Part shown: piece after piece, positions 11,707-22,943 of the stretch
Position numbering within the stretch: position 1 is the stretch's first letter
Layout: every line of letters starts with the position of its first letter
From: Prillingera fragicola
Lineage: Eukaryota; Basidiomycota; Tremellomycetes; Trichosporonales; Trichosporonaceae
Reading direction: 5' to 3'
Length of the DNA stretch: 64,000 bases
Assembly: GCA_002335605.1 (NCBI GenBank)
Contig: BEDY01000002.1
Location: 1,922,001-1,986,000 of the forward strand
Program-made: the position numbers and the translations under genes
Notes under the pieces: model-generated
Told to the model about the DNA's origin: nothing
Database searches by the model: none
Seen by the model: the letters and a program-made list of their open reading frames with translations, nothing else

Positions 11707-13994
11707 ATGAACGGCACCGAGTCTCACCAGCCTGAACACCTGGACAAGCTGGAGCGCGTAGATGGACGAGGGAGGCAGGAGCTACTAGGACTCCCAGAAG
11801 AGATTCTCGAGCATGTCCTCTGTATTCTTCCACCTCGTGATCTGATCTCCATCATTCAAGTAAGCACGACCCTCCCCGGGCACAAGCTAACCACCAGACA
11901 TGCCAGTTCATAAAACATCTGTACGAGTCTTCACCTGCCCTGCGGTACCAGTTTGTTCTGGAGACCTCGGGCTATGCCAACGTGCCAAACCGATCAATAC
12001 AGTCGACTAGGGCCTCTTCGCGAGCGTCTCCACGGGGGAATACGCCCGAGAACTCCACCCAGGGCCGGAACCGGTCGTCGTCACCGGTCGCACGACAGCC
12101 ATCGCCTCTGTCCACCGTCATCAAGTCGCCACACACTGGGGCACCACGTCCAGCTTTGTCAACTGTTTCCCTCGCGCCGTGGCCAGTCGAGCCACCCGCG
12201 ACTCGCCAAGACTTCTCGCGCCTCTCCAAGGCCGAGAAGAATGTCGCTCTGCGCGCTAGGGAACGTCGCTGGGCCACGCTCGAGCCAGCACAAGTCCGCA
12301 CGTTTCGCGTAGCGGGTCGTGCGGGGGTGTACGAGTTGCAAGAGGGCATCTTTCTTGTGTGTCAAGAGGAAAACACTCGGGCAAAGGTGAGTACACTTGC
12401 GTCGTCATTAGCTGACATCACAGCCGCGTCGTATCCGCTTCATTCCGTTGCCGTCGGTGAACGACCCGGACCTTGAGGATCCCATCTTGCATACGATGGC
12501 GCTGGACATGAAATTCCCCATCGCGGACCTGACCATGGATCCGACTCATGACTTGATTGTTGTCAGCGAACACCAGCCCGATGCCACCGGAGGCCCAAAC
12601 GCTGGCGCCGAGTACCGGTTCCACCTCTTGCGGATCTCCACTGGCAAGCCCCACCCGCTGGCCAGCATGCCGACTCTCGATTTCCCACCTATGACTGTGC
12701 CGACCGACTTTCCTAGACAGCTCATTCAGGTCATGGGCGATACACTGGTGGTCGCTGTCTCATGCAGAAATGCACACCTGTTACTCGGCGACAACCAGCA
12801 GCTCATCTTCTTCGGCAACGGCGAAGAGGAGATGGTCGCGTGGAACTGGAAGACTGGCGCCGTTCTTGGTCGTATCCACCTCGGCCATGCGACCACTGCC
12901 TCGTCGACGTTCATCATGCTCACGCCGACGACAGTGGCTGTCGCGTTGCCAGCCGTCGCGGATGAGGATCACGAGCCGATGCAGCCGATGATCAAGATCT
13001 TGTCCTTTGCCCAGCCTCCGCTTCAAGAAGGAGAGGTCGTCGATGAGATTGAGCAGCCGCTGCACATGGACCGCGAGGACGTCAATACCCCAAGGGCCAT
13101 CGCCGTGGCCAGCCTCCGCTTCCCGCAACTTGCTCGTGAATCTCAGATTGAGACGTTCCATGTCCGCCCTGATCCTCCCTTTCCCGTGCCACAGCGCGAC
13201 CAAGACGTTCTTGGCAAGGGCAAGCCATTCACCCAGGACTCGCGCCGCGGAGTCGTCGTGTTTGAGCTGGAAGTGCGTCCCCGTGGAGCCACGCCCGAAA
13301 AGTTTGAGCTCTTTGTGCTCCGCGAAAAGCTCATTGCGCTTGCAGAGGAGGGCGAAGCGCGTCGGCGCGCTGTATGGGCTGAAGCCGCGGCTGCTGGCAA
13401 AGACACTATCATGGAGACAGAGGCCGCGGTGCAGCGGACGTACAAGTGGGAGGAGTGGGGTGAGCAGCACTCGCGCTTCATGACTCCAATCATGACCAAG
13501 AGTCGTCTTTGGGTGAGTTTTCTATGGCCTGCTAGAACAGTTGCTGACACACTCAGGTCTGCACATGCTCAGGGTACCGCTTTGCCTCACTGGTAGACGA
13601 CCTGGACGACGATATGGAGGCACCCACAGAGTTGCTAATCTGCGACTTTAACCCGTACGCCATGAAGCAAGACCAAGTTCGCGCGCGCTCAAGCGAAGGC
13701 GTGCCCATAATCTACTCTACGGAGCCATTGGCCTACGCCGCGACATCACCAGATGATCCGGCGTTCGGCGACTCGGAGTACATCGTGGAGCACCACACGG
13801 AACCGACCATCCTCGGCCCTAGTCGCGCGTTTGTGCGGCCTATTCGGTCAAGTCTCCCGTACCGCTCGGTCAGGCGGCAGCTGCCTGGTGAACCAGACGG
13901 TGTGATGATTGACGACCAGCGTGTCATCATCACGCAGAGTGTGGGTCGTAGGACGGATACCGAGTTGCGCCAGATTACCGTTTGGTGCATGTAG
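11707..13994 (+). CDS. F-box protein with C-terminal beta-propeller-like region
   Basis: Exons 11707-11859, 11898-12386, 12424-13512 and 13557-13994 join to 722 aa. Introns are 38, 37 and 44 nt. The F-box is at about 25-65 (LLGLPEEILEHVLCILPPRD, then LISIIQTCQFIKHLYE), split by intron 1. It is followed by a basic Ser/Arg/Pro-rich linker (about 80-160). The remainder has repeated beta-strand-like segments such as DLTMDPTHDLIVVSE, MVAWNWKTGAVLGRIHLG and VAVALPAVADED. These look like a degenerate propeller, although no canonical WD dipeptide series is clear. Many fungal SCF receptors have this plan. The substrate is unknown. The ATG at 11707 is preferred because the frame upstream offers only a GTG. 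Confidence 0.75.
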
Positions 13995-14207
13995 GTTGGG
14001 CTTTGCGGCAATGATCTGAGGGAGGCATGGCACATCTAGGGCATAATACTGCATGTTGGCATGGGACATGACAGGGGGAGGCGACGGGAAATCTACAACT
14101 ATATTACAACCACATGGTACGCACTCTCTCCTCTGGCGACTGATTGTATCATCGTATGTGGCGCGGGTGGTATGCGCCGTCGTCAAGAACTCAAGACTGA
14201 CTTTTCA

Positions 14208-16219
14208 CTACTCATCCGACTCCTGCTCATCCGGAGGCCCGCCCTGGCTGCTGATCTCATCCTCGCCGTCCTCATCGGTGTGCCCACCGTCAGCCTCGAC
14301 CTGTGGGCAGTGGCAGGTAGTGAGGCGGCGCTTGAGCTGGCCATTCTCATTGCGCAGGCGCGAGAGGAGCCGGTCCTTCTCGTCCATAGCCGCCTCGAGG
14401 GCGACATGCTTGGTGCGCAGCCGATCGGTGATGAGCAGCTGTTCGTCGAGGTCGAGCTTCATCTGCACCCGCGTCAGCCATACTGCCAGTGTCAAAACCC
14501 CACCTGCTCAGCCATGAGCTTCTTCTTCCATCTAAACTTTTTCTGCGCCTGTGCGTTCTGGAGCTTGCGGCGGTTGGCGTCGCGTCTGACATACTGGCGT
14601 TTCTTGCCGCCCGCGCGCGGGGTGGCGAGGTCGTCGACGTCCATGTCGTGCACGTCCTGGAGCTCGTCGTCATCATACTCTTGCGAGTCGTCGCGGTAGG
14701 GCTTGGTGCGGAGGCGGGCGGAGGAGCGCGTGGTGTTGGGCGAGAGGTCGTCGATCGACACCAGTGGCTCCTCCTTGACCGTGTCGAGGCGGCGGGGCGA
14801 GTGGGGGGGTGCGGCGCGTTTCCTGCCGCCGCCACCGCCAGGGACGTACTCGTCGTCGTGGTCCTCTGGGGACTCGCCGTCTGACTCGGACACGTCCGAG
14901 AGCTCGCTGTCGTTGAGGCTGTCGCTCGTCGGCCCCTGAGACTCGCGTGGAGACGTCTCTTCTACCGTGCTGTGGGCAGCCGAGTGGTTGTTGGGCTCGG
15001 TGTGTGGGTGGGCGACGTCAGCCACGGACCAGGCGGGTATCGCGCGCCCAGTGTCGCATGCGCTTCGCGCAGACATGGACCCCTTGGACGCGTGGTGGCT
15101 GGCTGGGGCAGAGAACTGGCCGGGGCGTTGGCGCGGGTCGTGTCCGTTTGGTGTGACAAGGGGCGGGGGCTGAAGATCTCTGCGTGCCGACCTGGAACGA
15201 GCGGCGTCAGAAGACACGGAACGACCATGCGGCTGCGTGTTGCGGGATGGATCCTCCTTGACAAAGACCCAGTGCTGCTGGTTGTTGGGAATGAGGGGAC
15301 TGCTAGCGATGCGGCGTACGGCGGGTGCCTCGATGGGTGCGCTGAGGCCATCCGCAGACCAGTTACGCGCGGTGGCTGGAGCGTTCTGGGGCGGCGCCTG
15401 GTGGTGGGTCGAGGCGTTGGGTGACTGTGATGCGCCCCTGTATGTGTGCGTCGACGCCAGATCAGGAAGGGGGGCTGTCCGCCAGCCTGGGCTAGACTGG
15501 CGGTCCGGCATCAGCTGGTGCTGGTGCGGCGACGGATAGCCAGCGGAGCGGGGTGGCGAGTGGTACGAAGTGCGCGTGTACGAGTTGCTCATGTCGAGGC
15601 GACCGGGAGCTGACTGCATCGTGTTGCGAGGCTGGTGCTGATCATAGCGCTGGGGTCCTTGGCCGTGCCAGGTCGACGCATTGACCCCTCCTTCGCCTGA
15701 CCCGTAGGCTGCATAGGACTGACGCATAGAAGCTTGATCTTGCTGTCCAAAGATGGTCTGCGGCTGCTGATGGAAGGCAGTGCTCTGGCGAGTGTTGGTG
15801 ATGGAGTGATGCCAAAGGGGGTTCTTACTCACCTGTTGCTGTGTGCCACCAGACGCTGATCCCTCACCTCGCGTGGATTCGCTACCGTGTTTCCACGTTA
15901 CACGAGAGCCGGAGACTCGCTCGTTGCCTGTGTGAACTGCAGACGAAAGAGAGGGCAGGTTGAGACGGTCGCTTGAGCCAGGACGCATAGAGGCCGCGCC
16001 GTTGCTGTGGCTGTTGGTCGAGAAGCCAAGCGCCACATCTGCCAGAAGACTGATTGGGCCGGCCATGCCGCGTCCATTCATTGACGACGCGTTGTCATTC
16101 ATGCTCCTGGTATCTCTTGGAGTCGACTGCTGCTGCTGAAAGGACGAGATGTTGACAGGCTGGCGTGTGGAGGTGGGCGGCTTTCGAGTTGTCGAGGTTG
16201 TGGGAGTCGCCACCATCAT
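14208..16219 (-). CDS. bZIP-like transcription factor with long disordered N-terminus
   Basis: Exons 16219-14504 and 14462-14208 join to 656 aa. Residues 1-530 are Ser/Gln/His/Pro-rich with QQQQ runs and acidic patches, without a fold I recognise. Near residue 545 a basic block RRKLQNAQAQKKFRWKKK satisfies the bZIP N-x7-R rule, although the usual Asn-Arg of fungal AP-1/Yap types is Asn-Ala here. It runs directly into a helix rich in Leu and Glu/Lys/Arg (DEQLLITDRLRTKHVALEAAM ... LLSRLRNENGQLKRRL), suitable for dimerisation. The tail is acidic. DNA binding in the nucleus is inferred. Position 16219 is the first ATG of the frame. A 5' leader intron may exist upstream (acceptor at about 16275). 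A stopless 48-nt GT-AG segment at 15785-15832 could be a retained intron. Confidence 0.7.
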
Positions 16220-16273
16220 TGTGTTTTGGCGTGATACCGGACCCTGCACGGTTGTCGGTTTGGGCTGTTGAGT

Positions 16274-16303
16274 CTACTGGGAGTACGTCAGCTTGGGACG
16301 CAT
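16274..16303 (-). promoter_or_regulatory. Candidate uORF or leader-intron end upstream of bZIP gene
   Basis: An ATG-initiated 9-codon frame ending in TAG (MRPKLTYSQ) lies 54 bp before the bZIP ATG on the same strand. It could be an upstream ORF that limits translation. The same bases also read as an intron end (CTGAC branch-like motif, then CCCAG), with a possible donor GTGCGT about 65 nt upstream. In that case the uORF would be spliced out. Confidence 0.3.
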
Positions 16304-16598
16304 TGCCACTGAGGCTTTCTCTCTTTTGGGATGAGCACGCACGAGGTAGGTTATGTGTGTGGGCAGAGATAGTTGGGATAGAATGAGTGGAAAGTTGATT
16401 GGGAGAAAACAAGTAGTAAGCAGATGGAGGAAAGAGAGACAACAGGAAGGAATCGTGTGCACAACTGCGCAGAAAAAGGCGTTACAGGTTGTTTCCAAGG
16501 CTCCGAGGAGGGAGGGATTGCACACGTAAGACGCCTCCAAGAGGACCAGGCGTGGGCGAGAGAAGCACAAATGAGGGATCAAAGGACGTGCATGAGTC

Positions 16599-18305
16599 TT
16601 GGGTGGCGACAACACGGACGATCAATGTGTGCAGGCAGTGTTCAGGCGCAGGAAAACACAGATGCCTGTCTGCCACAGCTGTCTCGCTCGTCTAAGCGTC
16701 ATGGGAGTGCGAACAAGGGGTCCTCTGTGAGCCGCATTGCAGCCCCTCTTTTTGCGTCAACTGGCCGAGGGCGACGCGCAAACCTCCTTGAAAGGAGGCC
16801 TCGAGACGCTTGGGTACTGCTCACAAATGCATCTGTGCGCGCGACTACCTGGTCCGACTCCAGCCGAGTTTCGTGAGGCGTCTCTCGCACTCTAATGAGT
16901 AAGAGAAACGGCAATCAATCTGTGGTGTGGCGACACTGCAACCACGCCATCACAAGTGTGAATCTCTCGCGGTCCCCAATGCTGTGATCAACAATGGGGT
17001 ACCTGGTAGATTCGTACAGAGAGGCTTTGGTCAGGTGCGAGGTTTGGGTGGCGACTACACAGGCTGACCTCAGCTCGTACAAACCCTTACATGCACCCAC
17101 CCCCAGAAATGTGGCAACGAAGACAGTGGTACATGTACAGTGCCGTCAAACTGTCCGGCAAGACAACGCGGCATCAGCTAGCGTCAGCACAGATCACCAG
17201 CTGGTCTTGACGCCATCACGAAGACGGGTTAGTCGCTTCTCATCTCCTCCCCCAAAATGTCATCCCCGATCCAAGCCTCCATGGCGCTCGGACCTTCAAT
17301 GTCGTCCCTTGCAAGAAGTGCGAATGAAAGAACAACCATCGCTCCAGACCATACGATGCGAGCCCATCCCGGTTCCCAAAGCGCCAGCCAAGTGTTCGCT
17401 CATGAGAACGCGCCTGGGAGTGCCAATCAGCCAGACCGCCACACTCGCCGTCACATTCGAAGTCAGCCGCCGCTCTGCTCATCATTGTGATTCTGGCAGA
17501 TATTCCCAGCCATGCTAAATGTGGGGTTGCTTCTGACGTATCAAACCACCCCGGGACCATCGAGTCGAACGCATCCCCCAAATCCGGCGATCGGCTCTGC
17601 ACGAGGGGTGGGAACGCGGCCACGGTCGCGTTGTATACAACTCATCCAGTGCCGCCGAATACGGGTCGGGCAGCTTGCCCGAGCGCCGAGAAACGCTCGG
17701 ATCGTTGAGCGCCAACTCGACTTATATGAGCGCCCACTCGACTTATAAGAGGTGCATCTCTTCTTGTAACGTTCCATGTTCATGGCCAGACGAGGCCTCG
17801 AAGCGTTTTTGGAAGCCACCCGAATCACAGTGCTCACGGCATGCGGCATGGCTTGCGTAACCGGGCGTGTGCCGCCCAGAGCATGTGTTGCCACACCACA
17901 TCATGTCCTCATATTGAACAATAAGGCCGAGTTGGGGACGGCCCCCTACTGTGTGGAAGCTCAGCAATGTCGTTGGCCACAGCTGTTGCGCAGGCACAGT
18001 TAGCAGTCGACTTCTTACTAGACAAACAGCAGACACATTGCGCTGCAAGGTTCCGTCTCCCTGCTTCGCAAGCCGAAGCGCCAACTAGGCTGCAATGTCC
18101 ATGGTCAAGTTCACTGCCAGTGCAACCTCCTCCAGTACAGCATATAAACGGATTCCGCTGGCTTGGAGCACCTGCTAGCTTCTGTAGTCCTAAAAGCGAA
18201 TAGTGCATAGGTGCATAACTCAGAGGATCAGAGTGGTGGACAGTCTGCGTCGTTCATGATGGAAGCTACACGTCATTGTAGGTGTATTGTACCTTTGGGT
18301 GGCGA
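16599..18305 (+). repeat. Three dispersed copies of an 11-mer TTGGGTGGCGA
   Basis: Exact copies occur at 16599-16609, 17044-17054 and 18295-18305, all in the same orientation. The first two remain similar for about 8 further bases (GAC, then A/T, ACAC). All lie in noncoding DNA between the bZIP and PIF1 genes. The function is unknown. Confidence 0.6.
17707..17748 (+). repeat. 21-bp tandem direct repeat, two copies
   Basis: Copies at 17707-17727 and 17728-17748 differ at two positions. The core is ACTCGACTTATA preceded by GAGCGCC. It lies in noncoding DNA. The 21-bp period is two helical turns, which would suit paired protein binding, but nothing more can be said. Confidence 0.75.
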
Positions 18306-18573
18306 ATTCAGGGTCGGAAGACTAGATAACATTCCGCACGCGTCGAGCAGTCCAGTCAACCCAAGAAATCAACTTGCTCTTTCATCATCAACATTATCCC
18401 ATATCTTCTTTCGCCCCCAGCCGTGCTCACCTTGACGCATACCCGTATCCCGTGTACATGCACTTCACTTCTTGATTAGCATCGTTCCTGAACCCGAGTT
18501 CATCACAACACCTCCAAGGCTTCGTGCCGCGTCACACACGTATCTCCTCCACCCTTGAGCTCCTTACTCCGTC

Positions 18574-20893
18574 ATGACTCGCCAGGGCGCGAGGAAGGGC
18601 CAGCGAGTCTACGCGGTACGCAATGGGCGCCGGCCTGGACTCTATCACTCGTGGGAAAGTGCCTCTGAGCAAGTGGGTTGCGGTGCTTCTGCGTGCAGCA
18701 GCTAACGGAATAGGTGACCGGCTATCCTGGTGCAGTGCACAAGTCTTTTGCAACAGAGGTGGAAGCCAAGGTATGCCGAGCTGGTGATCTTGTCTGCATC
18801 TGCATGTGCTGACTGAGGTAGGCGTATCTGGGCGATATCACTGGAGTCACACCAGTTCGCAACGAACGTCAAGCCCACCTTCCTCCCCACCCAGCCGTCA
18901 CCGGCAAGTTTATCGACGATGATGATGATGATGGCATTGTCATGACCGGATACACTGGACCAAAAGACGATGAGATTGTCTTGCTTCACTCTACTGGTCC
19001 CAAACCCAACAGCCGTGGCCTGTCTAGAGGATCGGCCGGTGGCTCGCCTACGATCCGCTCCTCAGCATCTACCGCTGGCAACCAGGAGCCACCACAGAAC
19101 ACGGAGGAACCGGCGCTTTCCGATCACCAGCAAGAGATCCTCAACAAGATTATGGCTGGAGAAAACTGCTTCTTCACTGGCTCTGCTGGAACTGGTAAAT
19201 CCGTCCTCCTTCGAGCCATCGTCAAGCGCTTCGCAGGGACCGGTAAACGACTGGCCATTACTGCATCGACCGGCATGGCCGCAGTGTACGTCTCCACAGT
19301 CTGACGGAACTGACGCGTACAGCAACGTTGGTGGCTGCACCTTACATTCCTGGGCTGGCGTTGGTCTGGCTAAGCAGCATATCAACAAGCTCATTGGCAT
19401 GGCAAGCTCCGGGGCCCAGGATCGTTGGACTGGGACAGACACCCTTATCGTTGACGAGAGTGAGTGACGAGTTCATAACACCTCCTCACACTCGCAGTCT
19501 CCATGGTTGCCGGTGATCTTCTTGACAAGCTCGATGTAATCGGAAAAGCCTTGCGACGCAACCAGCGTCCCTTCGGCGGTATTCAGGTTTGTACACGCCC
19601 ACCAGTACTGAAGTTGACCCCCGAAGCTGATCTTGTGTGGCGACTTCTTCCAACTCCCCCCGGTCCCAGACCATGAGAAACGCAAGGAGCGGCCGCTCTT
19701 TGCGTTCGAGGCAGAGTGTTGGCCCGCTCTTTTCAGTCTCAGCAACATGGCTGCGTTGTCGACAGTGTTCCGCCAAAAAGACATGGCTTTTGTCGATCTT
19801 CTGGAGCATGTGCGCCGCGACCAAGCGACTGATAAACACATTCGTCTACTGTCATCTCTTCATCGCCCGATCAAATGCCCCAATGGATTTCAACCTGTCA
19901 ACCTGTTAGTGGCTGCGTCTGACTATCACTGATAGAGACAGCTTTCCCCGAAAGGCTGACGTAGAGTACACCAATAATGACTTTCTCCGCAAACTTCCTG
20001 GGCCAGTGACAACTTTTGAGGCACAGGACAGTCCTGGCCGAACTTCCAGTGGTTACCGTTTCACCGTCGAGGAGGCTACCAAGCGTTTGAATGAGCACAC
20101 TCGCTGGCCAGAGCAGCTGAACGTCAAGGTCGGAGCTCAAGTCATGCTTGTCACGGTAAGAAACGACCCCGATGCAGCGACGTGCTGACGCCTCAGAACT
20201 GGCTTGTATGTACTGGATTTCAAGGGAGACGAGCGCTGACAAATAATCGCAGGAGTTCAAGTCTTATGGTTTGGTCAATGGCACGATGGGTAAGGCCATT
20301 CTGACGCGAACGGTGTCTGACAGTCGTAGGCAAGGTGGTCGCCTTCATGACATGGGACGAATGCCGGCAGAATGGTATCATGGTTCCCGATGGTGTTTGG
20401 ATCCGTCCAGACAACCTGACATGGCCAGTCGTCGAATTTCAGCCGGCAAAGTACGGGTTCCAGCAGCTACCCCGTCCACTACTTGTGCCCGCCCAAAACG
20501 TAACCATCGAGAATTCTGAAGGGGGGGTTGAGGCGGCTCGCCACCAGGTACCACTCATTCTTGCTTGGTACGTTGACAGCATGTCTATCTGGAGGTCACT
20601 GACATATTCAATAGGGCTCTCACCATCCACAAGGCGCAGGGTCAGTCACTCGATTGGGCCAAAGTGGATCTCGGCAGGACCTTTGACGATGGTCAAGCCT
20701 ATGTGGCTCTCTCGCGCGTCACAAGCTTGGAAGGGCTGCAACTGACCGGGTTCACTCGTAATTGGTAAGTGGACTGTGTGGGCATTATGCTGACCAGCCC
20801 AGCATCCGGGCAAACCCTCGTGTGCTGGAGTGGGACCAGGAGTGGAAAGACTCGGAGCGGCTGGATGAGAGCTTCGCCATGGAAGCGTACTGA
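18574..20893 (+). CDS. PIF1-family DNA helicase with N-terminal RNase H1-type hybrid-binding domain
   Basis: Exons 18574-18672, 18714-18770, 18822-19285, 19323-19459, 19498-19586, 19627-19904, 19942-20155, 20197-20205, 20253-20289, 20330-20567, 20615-20764 and 20803-20893 join to 620 aa. Residues about 9-54 match the RNase H1 hybrid-binding (Cauli_VI) fold: [16 protein letters not shown], then [18 protein letters not shown]. An acidic, Ser-rich linker follows. The helicase has Walker A GSAGTGKS (about 172-179), [19 protein letters not shown], Walker B LIVDEIS (about 246-252), [18 protein letters not shown] and [15 protein letters not shown] (about 569-583). PIF1 helicases unwind 5'-3' at G-quadruplexes, stalled forks and R-loops. 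The added domain binds RNA:DNA hybrids in RNase H1, so targeting to hybrids is a reasonable inference. A 9-nt exon supplies NWL in the family motif VMLVTNW. No mitochondrial presequence is evident. Confidence 0.92.
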
Positions 20894-21151
20894 GGAGGGA
20901 AATGAGAGAGCATGTAGCGCCAGTAGTAATGCGGAAACCTTGTTGTTCGTTAATCGTATGTGTACATAAGAAGCATGTAGCCTGTTTATCATGAGCCTGC
21001 GGGGCACAGCTGCATCTGCACTGAACATGCCATATTACATTTGGCCTACGGTTTCTCCACCTCCAGTTCTGATAACTCACACGTTGCATTGACCATTTCC
21101 CACGTTGCAATTGCCACTTCTTCTTCCCACCCACACATCTGTCCCCAAGTC

Positions 21152-22943
21152 TCAGTACACGTAAACGAACTCGTCGTTCTTAAAGTCGGTCAAATCCTCA
21201 AGAGCTGCGGAGTCAGCACCCGGGGCGATAAAGTGGAGCACGTCAAACTCACCATTCTGACCAAGACCACCCTCGTCGTCAAAGTTCTCAAACTTGTTCA
21301 TCATGGACGTGTCCTTGATAAACTCGGGTTTGCCGTGGGCAATCCTCTGACGACGGCGCACACGGTTGAGCCACACAAGGGTGACAAACGTCACACCGAC
21401 AAGCACCAGCTGCGCAGCAAAGATGCCCATGCACCCCTTCAGGCCTGGGAGATAGTAGGGCGCGTCCTTGGAGTTGAACAGCATCGGACCAATAATGTTG
21501 CCAGCCGCGGCGCCAATCTGGTAGAGCGCGAGGAGAACGGATTTCTTGGTCTGCCCACCCGTGTTGGCCATGACCCAGGCGATGATCAAGGGGTTGCAGC
21601 CAAACACGCTTGCGAGCAAGTAGTATCCCACGAGGCCGACGCTCTGGCGGAAGTGGTCCGAGACACCTTCGGTGTAGAGCAGGATCGAGCCGATGAGGCA
21701 CGGGACTTGAAGGATGGCGAGGGGGACGGCTTTGGAGGAGAAGCGCTGGGCGGCCCACGAGGCGGCAATGATGACTACGAGCTGGAGGAAGCCAAAGGGC
21801 ATGTTGAGGAGAGCGCTGGTGTAAGCGTCAAAGCCCATGTTGTTGACGAGCGTGGGGCCAAAGGCTGACGCAACTGCCGCACCAGCGTTGATGAGCAGAG
21901 CAATGCCGACAAAGAGGTACGACTTGGGGTCGTACGCCACCTCCCAGACATGGCTCCACTTGTACTCGTTGGAGCCGACTCCGGTCTGGTTGGCACGCAG
22001 ACGCTCGATTGCAATCTCCTTCTCCTCGGGAGTGAAAAACTTTGCCTTGGTGACAGTTGAGGCGACCCGGAACCACACCAGCGGGGCCGAGATGACGGTG
22101 ATTATGCCACAGAGAATGGTGAGGCCTTGCCACTTGCGAATGGGGGCAGAGTCTGGCATGTGGGCACTGAGAGGTCAGTATGAGCATGTTTGTGCGAGCC
22201 CAGACTCACAATGCATAGCCAAAGAGCGCCGCGAAGATGGAGCAAACTGGGGGTGGTTGGTCAAATGAACTACTACCGAGTCCTGTACTTACTGCCATTC
22301 ATGCCGTACCACAGCGCAACACGAAGCGGCTGCTCCGAGCGACGGTACCATTGCGACGTCAAGACCGAGAACAGAGGCAGGCAGCCAGCTTCAAACAGGC
22401 CGAGGAAGAAGCGAATGGCCATGACCGCGGCGTACGAGTTGGCAGCGCCTAGAAGCGCGGCCATCGTTCCCCAGAGAAAGATTAAGGCAGTCATAAAAAC
22501 GCGCGTGTCAAGGCGGACAACGAGGTATGACGAGATTGGCTGCCATGCCATTTGGGCAAACGGAATCATGCTGCTGACCAGTGAGTACTCGCTGCCTTCA
22601 AGTTTGAGGTCCTTTGACAGGCCAAGGAGGTTCATCATGCCAAGATCTGGAAAGTTAGCTGGGCACTGATATTTTTTGAAAAGAAAACACCCACTCGTCT
22701 TGTCCAAAGCCTGCATGAAGTAAATGACCATGAGCGTGATCAGAATGTGCATGTCGGTCTTGCGCAAGATGGCGCGGTTCTGCTGGTCAGCGTCACGCTC
22801 AGAGCATCAGACAGCCCACTCACCTGCTCCTCGGTAACCTGAATATGGTGCGCAGCATGCTCCGGCATGGCCTTCTTTGGCACTTGGCCAACTATGCTCT
22901 CGTCGTGGATGGGCTCGTCCTTGAAATCAACGGAGTTGGACAT
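21152..22943 (-). CDS. Major facilitator transporter, Dal5/allantoate permease (ACS) family
   Basis: Exons 22943-22824, 22782-22695, 22646-22293, 22246-22210, 22166-21253 and 21204-21152 join to 521 aa. About twelve hydrophobic segments are present, with the family signatures LDKTNLGMMNLLGLSKDL, FFLGLFEAGCLPLFSVLTSQW and WRSEQP-like YRRSEQPLRVALWYG. Fungal anion:cation symporters of this type import organic anions such as allantoate, nicotinate, pantothenate or dipeptides. The substrate cannot be told from sequence. The last intron (21205-21252) is 48 nt and stopless, so retention would insert 16 residues into the cytosolic tail. An in-frame ATG at 22988 would add 15 residues at the N-terminus. 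It shares a divergent promoter with the GH5 gene. Confidence 0.9.

Larger units (their letters stand above)
16220..18573. other. Gene-poor 2.35 kb between bZIP and PIF1 genes
   Basis: No frame here shows family resemblance on either strand. The left part (16270-16450) is pyrimidine-rich on the - strand and is probably the bZIP leader. The rest holds three dispersed copies of TTGGGTGGCGA and a 21-bp tandem duplication (listed separately). It probably contains two promoters and possibly a noncoding transcript. I see no terminal repeats, transposase remnants or tRNA. Confidence 0.45.

Noticed and set aside
16220..18573. A degraded mobile element or pseudogene in the gene-poor interval
   Set aside because: No terminal repeats, target-site duplication or transposase or reverse-transcriptase motifs were found on either strand; only short repeats are present.
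18574..20893. Reading the PIF1 gene as a Helitron helicase
   Set aside because: There is no Rep endonuclease domain, no flanking Helitron ends were recognised, and the gene has eleven regular host-type introns and an HBD domain instead.
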